DNA from: RHKX01 sp963745755
GTDB taxonomy: Bacteria > Actinomycetota > Thermoleophilia > Solirubrobacterales > 70-9
Length of the DNA stretch: 64,000 nucleotides
Reading direction: 5' to 3'
NCBI GenBank assembly: GCA_963745755.1
Contig: CAVUYP010000001.1
Span: 2,046,001 to 2,110,000, forward strand
The notes beneath the pieces were generated by a model, which worked only from the letters and a program-made list of their open reading frames with translations, had not been told where the DNA came from and did no database searches. Position numbers and translations under genes: made by a program. Shown piece by piece: positions 19,900 to 26,762 of this stretch. The stretch's first letter is position 1. The number at the start of each line of letters is the position of its first letter.

Positions 19900-20670
19900 T
19901 CACTGCTCGATGTCGAAGACGAACGTGATCGTGCCGAGCGCGACCTCGTCGCCGGGGGCGAGGCGCGAGGTGTCGACGCGGCGGCCGTTGACCTTGACGC
20001 CGTTCGTCGAGCCGAGATCGACGATCTGCCAGTCGCCGGAGCTGTTGCGACGCAGCTCGGCGTGGCGGCGGGAGACGTTCTGGTCGTCGACCACGCAGTC
20101 GCACTCGCGGGAGCGCCCGAGCGTCGCCGTCGGCCCGTCGAGGACGTAGCGGCGGTCGTGGAAGGAGGCGATCGCCTTCGTCTGCGTCAGCGGTGCGGCG
20201 GGACGGTGGCTGCCGCGCGGCTCCTTCTGCTTGGCGGGGGCCGAGTAGACCATCGTGTGACCGTCCTGGCCCTGCTCGCCGGTGTCGCCCTTGCGGACCG
20301 GCGGCTTGACGAGCCGCGGCTGGATCCCGAACTCGCCGAGCCGGAGCCGGTCGTCGACCTCGATCTTCACCTCGGGGCGGGTCAGCAGCGCGTAGTCCTG
20401 CCGGCGGGCGTGCTCGAGCAGGTAGGCGGAGAGCTCCTGCGACAGCGAGCGCGTATAGCCCTCGAGCCGCTCGTGGTCGTCGGGCGAGAGCCAGACGGTG
20501 TAGCTGTTCGGCGCGTAGGTCTGCGAGACCGAGGCGGTCTTGTGGGAGTCCATCTCCTTGGCGAGCTTGCGGGCGATCTCCACAGGCTGCACCTGGGAGC
20601 TGAAGGCACGGCTGAAGACGCCTTCGACGAGGCCCTCGATCCTCGCTTCGAGATTGCGTAGAACGCTCAT
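19900..20670 (-). CDS. fhaA: FHA-domain protein with DUF3662 N-terminus (FhaA)
   Basis: 256 residues. The N-terminal DUF3662 domain (MSVLRNLEARIEGLVEGVF, SSQVQPVEIARKLAKEM) precedes a charged linker and a C-terminal FHA domain with ATLGRSRECDCVVDD, VSRRHAEL and STNGVKVNGR. FhaA binds phosphorylated MurJ-type pseudokinase or kinase partners in mycobacteria and controls wall synthesis. The ATG at 20670 was chosen because DUF3662 begins exactly there. It is the first gene of the FHA-PP2C-RodA-PBP-PknB-Ddl operon, 61 bp after a separate kinase gene. Confidence 0.92.
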   Translation of the reverse strand: MSVLRNLEARIEGLVEGVFSRAFSSQVQPVEIARKLAKEMDSHKTASVSQTYAPNSYTVWLSPDDHERLEGYTRSLSQELSAYLLEHARRQDYALLTRPEVKIEVDDRLRLGEFGIQPRLVKPPVRKGDTGEQGQDGHTMVYSAPAKQKEPRGSHRPAAPLTQTKAIASFHDRRYVLDGPTATLGRSRECDCVVDDQNVSRRHAELRRNSSGDWQIVDLGSTNGVKVNGRRVDTSRLAPGDEVALGTITFVFDIEQ

Positions 20671-20731
20671 GGCATAGTCCGATCGTCGACCCCGGCCACA
20701 CCCTCCGGGCCCCGAATCGAGGGCCCGAATC

Positions 20732-22474
20732 CTACGGCAACCCGGCCTGCGAACCGGCCCCGTGGAGCGCCGCTCGCACATGTCTGGTCGCCGTCCGGGT
20801 GGCGCGGATGCGCTCGTCGGCCGGCGGCAGCACGGCGGGATTGCGCGGCGCGCGGGCGATCCGCGGCTCCCGCCGCGGCCCGGCCGATGGCATCGGTCTC
20901 GCGAAGCGCGTTTCCGGCCGGTGCCGGGCCGGGCCGGCAGCGGCGAGCAGCGGTCGCAGATCGGGGCGGCCGGCGCGGTCCCAGATCGCCCAGGCGACGG
21001 CGGCGAGCAGCGCCGGAGCGAGCAGCGCGGTCGGCGCCGCCTGCGGACCGGCGGCGCCGAGCAACGCCACGATCGCGCCGGCCCAGATCAGCCCGCCGAC
21101 GGCGGCTCCGGCCGGCGAGGTCGCATCGAGGAGCAACCCGAGCAGGACGGCGCCGCCGATCCAGGTGAGGGCGACCGCGATCGCGGTCGGCGTCAGCATC
21201 GGCGCGAGCAGCTGGTCGATCGCCGTCGGTCCGGAGCCGGCCCAGCCGGAGGGGTTGCCGGCGGCGATCGGGACGCCGAGGGCCCGGCCGGCCAGCCCGC
21301 CGGCGATCGCCGTCCAGGCCCAGCCGAGCCCGGCCAGGGCGGCGCGCTCGGCGATCCGCTCGCGACGGGCGGCGACGGCGAGGAAGGCGGGAGCGGCGCC
21401 GATCAGCCCCAGTGCCGGCGCCAGGGCCGGCAGGATCCAGTCGCGGATCCGGTTGAGGACGAGCGCCGCGGGGGCAAGCAGGACGGCGGCGACGATCGCC
21501 AGGCCGGGCAGTCCCGCCAGCGAGCCGAGCAGGGCGACGGCGCCGACCGCGAGCAGGATCGCCAGCGGTCGCGCCGGCACGCCCGGGGGCAGCGTCGCGA
21601 CGCCGAGCGCCTCGGCGGGCGGCGGCACGGCGCGGTCGGGATGGAGGCCGCCGCGAACCTCGATCAGCGCCTCGCGGAGCTCGCCGAGCTCGGGCCGGTG
21701 CTCGGGTTCGGGGTCGAGGCAGGCATCGACGGCGACGCAGAGAGCGTCGGGAAGCTCCGGGCGCGCCGCGGCGAGGCTCTCGACCGGCTCGCCGATCGCC
21801 CGCGCGGTCGCGGCGGGGCTGAGCCGGGTGACCGGATTGAAGCCCGCCCAGAGCTCGTAGAGGGTGAGGCCGAGCGAATAGACGTCGGAGGCGGTGCCGG
21901 CGCCCTCGCCGCCGGCCTGTTCGGGCGACATGTAGGCGAGCGTGCCGACCACCTGGCCGGTCGCGGTCAGCGTCGGGGCGTCCTCGAGCGCGGCGATCCC
22001 GAAGTCGGCCAGGAGCGCCCGCTGAGCGGCTCGACCCTTGACGCTGCGCGACCGTGCCGGCCGGACGAGCACGTTGTCGGGCTTCAGGTCGCGGTGGACG
22101 ACGCCGCAGTCGTGGGCGTGCTCGAGCGCCGTGCAGAGCTCGGCGCCGAGCTCGGCGAGGTCGCGGTCGCTGAGCTCGCCGGCGGCGGCCAGCTCGCGCA
22201 GGTTCGGGCCCTCGACGAGCTCGCTGACCAGGTAGGCGGAGCCGTTCTGGCTGCCGAGCTCGTAGAGCGTGACGATGCCGGGATGGTTGAGGCGGGCGGC
22301 CGCATGGGCCTCGCGCATCACCCGGTCGGCGTTCTCGCCCTCGACCGACTTGACGGCGACCCAGCGGCAGAGGCGCTCGTCCCAGGCGCGATGGACGGTG
22401 CCGTGACCGCCGCCGCCGATCTTCTCGCCGACCGTGAATCGGCCCAGTACGCGCTCGCCTTCGACCACGGCCAC
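20732..22474 (-). CDS. Ser/Thr protein kinase with multi-spanning C-terminal membrane domain
   Basis: About 580 residues, unbroken. The kinase domain (residues 1-280) shows IGGGGHGTVHRAWD, VAVKSVEGE, HRDLKPDNVL, DFGIAALED and SPEQAGGEG. Instead of a single helix and sensor, the C-terminal half holds about seven to eight hydrophobic segments (for example LAILLAVGAVALLGSLAGL and LGLLLDATSPAG), ending in a basic, Pro/Arg-rich tail. No known extracellular sensor is visible. GTG starts at 22474 or 22468 fit the kinase N-terminus; upstream in-frame codons run into the divergent promoter region. It lies immediately upstream of fhaA and may feed the same signalling network. Confidence 0.82.
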   Translation of the reverse strand: MAVVEGERVLGRFTVGEKIGGGGHGTVHRAWDERLCRWVAVKSVEGENADRVMREAHAAARLNHPGIVTLYELGSQNGSAYLVSELVEGPNLRELAAAGELSDRDLAELGAELCTALEHAHDCGVVHRDLKPDNVLVRPARSRSVKGRAAQRALLADFGIAALEDAPTLTATGQVVGTLAYMSPEQAGGEGAGTASDVYSLGLTLYELWAGFNPVTRLSPAATARAIGEPVESLAAARPELPDALCVAVDACLDPEPEHRPELGELREALIEVRGGLHPDRAVPPPAEALGVATLPPGVPARPLAILLAVGAVALLGSLAGLPGLAIVAAVLLAPAALVLNRIRDWILPALAPALGLIGAAPAFLAVAARRERIAERAALAGLGWAWTAIAGGLAGRALGVPIAAGNPSGWAGSGPTAIDQLLAPMLTPTAIAVALTWIGGAVLLGLLLDATSPAGAAVGGLIWAGAIVALLGAAGPQAAPTALLAPALLAAVAWAIWDRAGRPDLRPLLAAAGPARHRPETRFARPMPSAGPRREPRIARAPRNPAVLPPADERIRATRTATRHVRAALHGAGSQAGLP

Positions 22475-22603
22475 CGTTTCGCCGTGCCGGTTTCGCCTCC
22501 TGCGCGGTCGCGCAGCGGCGACGCGAACATGCACGGCGGCACCCGATCGGCGATCCCGCCCGGAGCAGGGGTCATACTGCCTATGGCGAAAGGCCCGTAA
22601 CCC

Positions 22604-23755
22604 GTGGACTTCTTCGACGAGGACGACCCACACGAGCCTCCCCTCGAAGGGGAACCGAACGAACCGGCGCGAGCCGGCCGGGGTCCGGCGTCCGCGGGGC
22701 GCCACCATCCACATGTCGGACCACCGGTGAACAAGCAGCAGGCACGGATCCGGCAGGCCGGGCTTCTGCTCGGCGCGATCGTCTTCCTGATCCTGATCGT
22801 GATCGCCTTCCGCGGCTGCCTCGACGCCCGCAAGGACCGCTCCTACCAGAACTACGTGAGCGATCTCAGCTCGATCACCGCCGAGACCGAGCAGCTCAGC
22901 AGCAACTTCTTCGACCGGCTCGAGAACAAGGGTGCCGGCTCGACCGGAGACATCGGCTTCGAGGGCGAGGTCAACGGCGACAAGGGCACCTCGCAGGCGT
23001 TGCTCGACCGCGCCGAGGGCCTCGACGCGCCCGGCGACATCAAGGGCGCGCAGGAGCAGGTCGTCCTCTCCTACGTGCTCCGCCACGACGCGCTCGAGGG
23101 GATCGCCGCACAGCTCTCCGGGCTCAGCGCCGGCGGCAAGCAGGCCGACAAGGCCGGCAAGGCGATCTACACGCAGATGAAGGTGTTCTCGGCCAGCGAC
23201 ATCCTCTACTCGCGGGCTCAGGACCAGATCGAGCAGGCGCTGACCGACAACGACGTCGTCGTCGACAACGGCGTCCCCGACAGCCAGTTCCTCCCCGACA
23301 ACCCCGATTATCTCGACCCCGCCGTCACCGCCGCCGCGCTCGGCGGCGTCGCCACCTCCTCCGGCGGCGCCAGCGACGCCGCCTGCAAGAACGACGGCGA
23401 GACCCACGGCCTCGGCCTCGTCGAGGGCAGCACCCTGCTGCAGCCGTCCGGCACGGCGCTCGTCAACGGCGGCACCGTCGCCGCGGTCAGCGGCGACAAC
23501 GAGATCGAGGTCGCGGTCCAAAACCAGGGCACCGCCGACGAGAGCAACATCAAAGTCGACGTCTCCAGCGACAGCGGCATCAGCGAGTCGGGGACGATCG
23601 ACCAGATCGCCGCCGGCGAGACGCAGACGGTGAAGATCCCGCTCAACCCGACCCCGAAGGCCGGCGACAGCGTCACGATCGACGTCGACGTCGCGACCGT
23701 CGGCTGCGAGCAGGTCGCCGACAACAACAAGGCGAGCTACACGGTCACCTTCTGA
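22604..23755 (+). CDS. Membrane-anchored CARDB-like protein
   Basis: 383 residues from a GTG. An acidic, Pro-rich cytoplasmic N-terminus (about 45 residues) precedes one helix (GLLLGAIVFLILIVIAFRG). A predicted helical external region (residues 75-215) follows, then a C-terminal beta-domain (EIEVAVQNQGTADESNIKV, ending DNNKASYTVTF), the pattern of CARDB adhesion-type modules. Two cysteines in the C-terminal part could form a disulphide. It is the first gene of a rightward group with DUF4446 and pheA and diverges from the polytopic kinase. Function is unknown; an envelope role is likely. Confidence 0.7.
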   Translation: MDFFDEDDPHEPPLEGEPNEPARAGRGPASAGRHHPHVGPPVNKQQARIRQAGLLLGAIVFLILIVIAFRGCLDARKDRSYQNYVSDLSSITAETEQLSSNFFDRLENKGAGSTGDIGFEGEVNGDKGTSQALLDRAEGLDAPGDIKGAQEQVVLSYVLRHDALEGIAAQLSGLSAGGKQADKAGKAIYTQMKVFSASDILYSRAQDQIEQALTDNDVVVDNGVPDSQFLPDNPDYLDPAVTAAALGGVATSSGGASDAACKNDGETHGLGLVEGSTLLQPSGTALVNGGTVAAVSGDNEIEVAVQNQGTADESNIKVDVSSDSGISESGTIDQIAAGETQTVKIPLNPTPKAGDSVTIDVDVATVGCEQVADNNKASYTVTF

Positions 23756-23777
23756 CCGCGCGCCTAACCTGTAGGCC

Positions 23778-24299
23778 GTGCGGCAACTCGACTCGACCGT
23801 GGGGATCGTCGCGCTCGCGGCGGCGGGCGTCGCCGTCCTCGCGCTGCTCCTCTGCCTGATCCTGCTCGTGCGGATGCGGCGGCTGCGAGCCGACCAGCGC
23901 CTGGTCCTCGGCGACGGCCGAACCGATCTCGTCGAGCACGCCGCCGGACTGGCTCGCGTCGTCGCCGCGATGGAGTCGCGGCTGCGCGACGAGACCGCCC
24001 GCAGCGCCGCCCGGGTCGCCGCCGCCGAGGAGCGGCTCGACGTCGCCGTCAGCAAGACGGCGGTGCTGCGCTTCGACGCCTTCAACGAGACCAGCGGCCG
24101 GCAGTCGAGCACGGTGGCGCTGCTCGACGACCTCGACAACGGCGTCGTCATCACCGCGATCCTGCAGCGTGAGCAGGCGCGGGTCTACGCGAAGCCGATC
24201 GTCGCCGGCCGCTCCAGCCTCGAGCTCTCGCCCGAGGAGCTGGCGGCGATCGACGAGGCGCGCCGCGGACCCGCCGGCGATCGGGACGGCGAGCGGTGA
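23778..24299 (+). CDS. DUF4446 family protein
   Basis: 173 residues with an N-terminal membrane helix (VGIVALAAAGVAVLALLLCL), a helical stretch that may be a short coiled coil, and the DUF4446 core: RFDAFNETSGRQSSTVALLD, then NGVVITAILQREQARVYAKP. The family is common in Firmicutes and Actinobacteria and has no established function. The GTG start is 22 bp after the CARDB-like gene, and the last four bases overlap pheA. Confidence 0.8.
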   Translation: MRQLDSTVGIVALAAAGVAVLALLLCLILLVRMRRLRADQRLVLGDGRTDLVEHAAGLARVVAAMESRLRDETARSAARVAAAEERLDVAVSKTAVLRFDAFNETSGRQSSTVALLDDLDNGVVITAILQREQARVYAKPIVAGRSSLELSPEELAAIDEARRGPAGDRDGER

Positions 24300-25171
24300 A
24301 GGTCGCCTACCTCGGCCCCGCCGGGACCTTTTCGGAAGAGGCACTGCGGATCGCCGCCGCCGGCGCCGAGTACGAGCCGCTGCCGGTGGCGACGATCCAT
24401 GCCGCCGTCGACGCGGTCGAGACCGGTGCCGCCGAGCGGGCGCTGGTGCCGTTCGAGAACTCGATCGAGGGCACGGTGCGGCCGACCCTCGACGCGCTCG
24501 CCTTCGACACCGACCGGGTACGGATCGTCGGCGAGTTCGACCACCGCGTCCACCAGATGCTGATCGCCGGGCGCTCGATCGAGCTCGGCTCGATCGAGCG
24601 GGTGCTCTCGCATCCGCAGGGCAATGCGCAGTGCGCCGGCTTCCTCCGCGACGAGCTGCCCGGCGCTGCCGTCGAGACCGTCAGCAGCACCTCGGAGGCG
24701 GTCCGGCTCGTCACCGCCGAGCCGGGCCGGCCCTGGGCGGCGCTCGGGTCCGCCGCCGCGGCGGCGGCCTACGGCGGCGTCGTCCTCCGCGAGGACGTCG
24801 AGGACGAGGGCGACAACGTCACCCGATTCGCCTGGCTCGCCGAGGAGGGAACCGCGCCGGCCGGCGACGAGCCCGGGCGGCCGTGGCGGACGACGCTGGT
24901 CTTCTTCGAGCTCGGCGACGATCACCCCGGCGCGCTGGTCGACGCGCTCTCGGTCCTCTCCGACCGGGCGATCAACATGACCCGGATCGAGTCGCGGCCG
25001 CGCCGCAGCGGCCTCGGCAGCTATCTGTTCTTCCTCGATCTCGACGGCCGCGCCGATCGCGGCGACGTCGCCGCCGGCATCGAGGCGCTGCGCGGGCGGG
25101 CGGAGACCGTCCGCGTCCTCGGCAGCTATCCGGTCGGCGGGCCGCCGCCGCTGCCGCGCGAATCGGGCTAG
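24296..25171 (+). CDS. pheA: Prephenate dehydratase
   Basis: Converts prephenate to phenylpyruvate in phenylalanine synthesis. The 291-residue protein begins VAYLGPAGTFSEEAL and contains LVPFENSIEGTVRPTLD and EGDNVTRFAWL, which includes the catalytic Thr-Arg pair. A C-terminal ACT domain for phenylalanine feedback control (LVDALSVLSDRAINMTRIES, then SYLFFLDLDG) is present. The GTG start overlaps the DUF4446 stop by four bases (GTGA). Monofunctional; there is no chorismate mutase domain. Confidence 0.93.
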   Translation: MKVAYLGPAGTFSEEALRIAAAGAEYEPLPVATIHAAVDAVETGAAERALVPFENSIEGTVRPTLDALAFDTDRVRIVGEFDHRVHQMLIAGRSIELGSIERVLSHPQGNAQCAGFLRDELPGAAVETVSSTSEAVRLVTAEPGRPWAALGSAAAAAAYGGVVLREDVEDEGDNVTRFAWLAEEGTAPAGDEPGRPWRTTLVFFELGDDHPGALVDALSVLSDRAINMTRIESRPRRSGLGSYLFFLDLDGRADRGDVAAGIEALRGRAETVRVLGSYPVGGPPPLPRESG

Positions 25172-25204
25172 TCCGCTCTGGCCGTGGCTAGAATCCCGGC
25201 CCAG

Positions 25205-25798
25205 ATGAGCGTGGTGTCCGCACCGGGTCCGGAGACCCGGGCTCCGCAAGGCCCGGTTGCAGGCACGGGAATCGGCGGACGCGTCCTCGTCCTCAACGCC
25301 ACCTACGAGCCGATCCACGTCTGCAGCGTCCGCCGCGCCACCGTGTTGCTGCTCAAGGCGAAGGCGGAGATGCTCGAGCGCGGCGACCGCGTCCTCCACT
25401 CGGAGCGGATGCGGCTCGACCGGCCGGTCGTGATCCGGCTGATCACCTACGTCCGCATCCCCCGCGACGTCCACCGCCGCAAGATCACCCGCAAGGCGGT
25501 GCTCGCCCGCGACGCCTGGACCTGCCAGTACTGCGGCAGCGAGCGGGCCGGGCTGACCGTCGACCACGTCATCCCCCGCAGCCGCGGCGGCGAGTCGGTC
25601 TGGGAGAACATCGTCGCCTCCTGCGCGCCCTGCAACCGCCGCAAGGGCAACCGCCTGCCCCGCGAGATCGAGATGCACCCGCGAACGATCCCGCGGCCGC
25701 CGGGCCCGAACGTCTTCATCCGCGTCGCCGCCCCGAAGCCGCCGCCGAGCTGGGAGCAATACCTCTCCCCCGCCCAGCCCGCCGCAGCCGCCGCCTGA
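25205..25798 (+). CDS. HNH endonuclease family protein
   Basis: About 198 residues. The N-terminal part (VLVLNATYEPIHVCSVRRA) and central LITYVRIP segment are typical of a widespread stand-alone HNH family. The nuclease core has CQYCG, LTVDHVIPRSRGG, then ENIVASCAPCNRRKGNR: two zinc-binding CxxC pairs around the His/Asn/His centre. The ATG at 25205 is preferred over a GTG 21 bp earlier. It follows pheA by 33 bp. The family is found in many bacterial chromosomes outside restriction loci and its role is unclear. Confidence 0.85.
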   Translation: MSVVSAPGPETRAPQGPVAGTGIGGRVLVLNATYEPIHVCSVRRATVLLLKAKAEMLERGDRVLHSERMRLDRPVVIRLITYVRIPRDVHRRKITRKAVLARDAWTCQYCGSERAGLTVDHVIPRSRGGESVWENIVASCAPCNRRKGNRLPREIEMHPRTIPRPPGPNVFIRVAAPKPPPSWEQYLSPAQPAAAAA

Positions 25799-25848
25799 CC
25801 CTCCACCAAGCCTCCGCGCCCCAGGGTCCACCGCCTCCGACGGACCGC

Positions 25849-25878
25849 AGGAGGGCCGCCCGTCCGGCCGGCCCTCCT
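25849..25878. terminator. Hairpin between convergent HNH and secreted-protein genes
   Basis: AGGAGGGCCG and CGGCCCTCCT form a perfect 10-bp stem with a 10-nt loop, 50 bp after the HNH stop and 3 bp beyond the likely stop of the facing gene. It is a good candidate for a bidirectional terminator. Confidence 0.65.
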
Positions 25879-25880
25879 GA

Positions 25881-26413
25881 CTAGGGCTCTTGACGTAGCC
25901 CGTGTCCGGCGCGACGTCGGCGACCTTGCCGCTGCGCTTCTGCGTCACCGCCGCCCACCCGTAGCCGGCCCCGAGGTCGGGGACCTGGTCGAGGTCGAAC
26001 CGGTAGCGCCAGGTGCGCTTGCGGGCGCTCAGCGTCGCGTTGCCGATCGGCTCCGGCTTGCCCTTGCGGGGCACGGCGAAGATCGTCGAGCCGAAGACGA
26101 TGTACTCGTAGGCGCTCTTGCGGCCGCCGCGGGTGTTGATCACGATCGCCGGCCGTTCGAGCCGTCGGGCGGGGCGGGCGCGGGCGCGGGTCGTGACCGC
26201 GTGGGTGACCAGCGAGATCTTCCGGGTGGCGACGGCCTTGACGACGTCGAGGTGGGCGTGCTTGGACAGGTACGGGGTGTCGAACCGCGGGTCGCGCACC
26301 GTCCGTTTGGCGGCCGTTGCGGTGGCGGCGAGCAGCAGGCCGAGCAGCGCCGCGAGGGCGATCGCCGCCGCGACGCGGGTGCCGGTCCGGTTGCTGGTCG
26401 CCGTGCTCTCCAT
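25881..26413 (-). CDS. Secreted protein of unknown function
   Basis: About 177 residues. A Sec signal peptide (VAAAIALAALLGLLLAATATA, residues 14-34) is followed by a beta-rich domain with DPRFDTPYLSKHAHLDVVKA and GYGWAAVTQKRSGKVADVAP. No family was recognised. Read strictly, the frame runs past 25881 through the terminator and across opposite-strand genes, so a one-base error in the CCC just before a TAG at 25881-25883 is inferred. It lies downstream of the mini-ORF region next to gyrA. Confidence 0.55.
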
Positions 26414-26498
26414 CTCACCTCCCGCAACCCGTGCGGGGGCCGAAAGTAGCAGTGCCGGCGGGCCGGCGGATGCGGTTGCGGCCGGCCCCGGACGAGCG

Positions 26499-26534
26499 AG
26501 AGGCCGCTCACAGCACGTGGCTGTGGCGGCCTCT
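26499..26534. terminator. Strong hairpin downstream of the mini-ORF
   Basis: AGAGGCCGC plus CACAGC pairs with GCTGTGGCGGCCTCT to give 15 bp with one bulged T and a 5-nt loop (ACGTG). It lies on the leftward path between the mini-ORF and the secreted-protein gene. No T-run follows. It could terminate a short RNA or act as an attenuator. Confidence 0.5.
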
Positions 26535-26646
26535 CACAGGTGCGGTATGCAAGCGGGGAGACGATCCTCGATCGGGTGGGACAAGCTCCGATCCCGCAGT
26601 CCCCGCCGGTGCCCGGGTGGTATTCGCCGGGCGGCCCGCGTGCCGC

Positions 26647-26691
26647 CTAGCGGCCCGTCACCTCCAGAGTCCCAACAAACATGTCACTCAA
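26647..26691 (-). CDS. 14-residue mini-ORF with maximal Shine-Dalgarno
   Basis: TTG-initiated reading MSDMFVGTLEVTGR, then TAG. Upstream on the same strand, AGAAAGGAGGTGGTCC (26696-26711 complement) is complementary to almost the whole 16S 3' tail, an exceptionally strong ribosome site, with 10 nt between GGAGG and the TTG. An in-frame ATG at the fourth codon is an alternative start. The stretch is clearly more AT-rich than its surroundings, which suggests constraint. It lies 55 bp past gyrA and 234 bp before the secreted-protein gene. The peptide may be functional in itself or a leader whose translation controls the downstream hairpin. Confidence 0.5.
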   Translation of the reverse strand: MSDMFVGTLEVTGR

Positions 26692-26695
26692 TTTA

Positions 26696-26740
26696 GGACC
26701 ACCTCCTTTCTCTGGTCCGCGGATTGAAGCAAACGGACCA
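26696..26740 (-). promoter_or_regulatory. Mutually exclusive stems around the mini-ORF ribosome site
   Basis: On the minus strand, TGGTCCG (from 26740) can pair with CGGACCA (from 26719), a 7-bp stem. The same CGGACCA can instead pair with TGGTCC (from 26701), placing the Shine-Dalgarno in an 11-nt loop. The two foldings exclude each other, as in attenuators and riboswitches. Confidence 0.45.
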
Positions 26741-26762
26741 GTCGGGCAATCGTGGCCCCCGG

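Noticed and set aside
25205..25798. HNH gene as part of a restriction or homing element
   Set aside because: No methyltransferase, intron or intein features nearby; this stand-alone HNH family is a normal chromosomal gene.
24185..26413. A 742-residue leftward frame starting at the secreted-protein ATG
   Set aside because: It runs through a terminator hairpin and antisense to pheA and HNH; only the first 177 residues look like protein, so a lost stop near 25881 was preferred.
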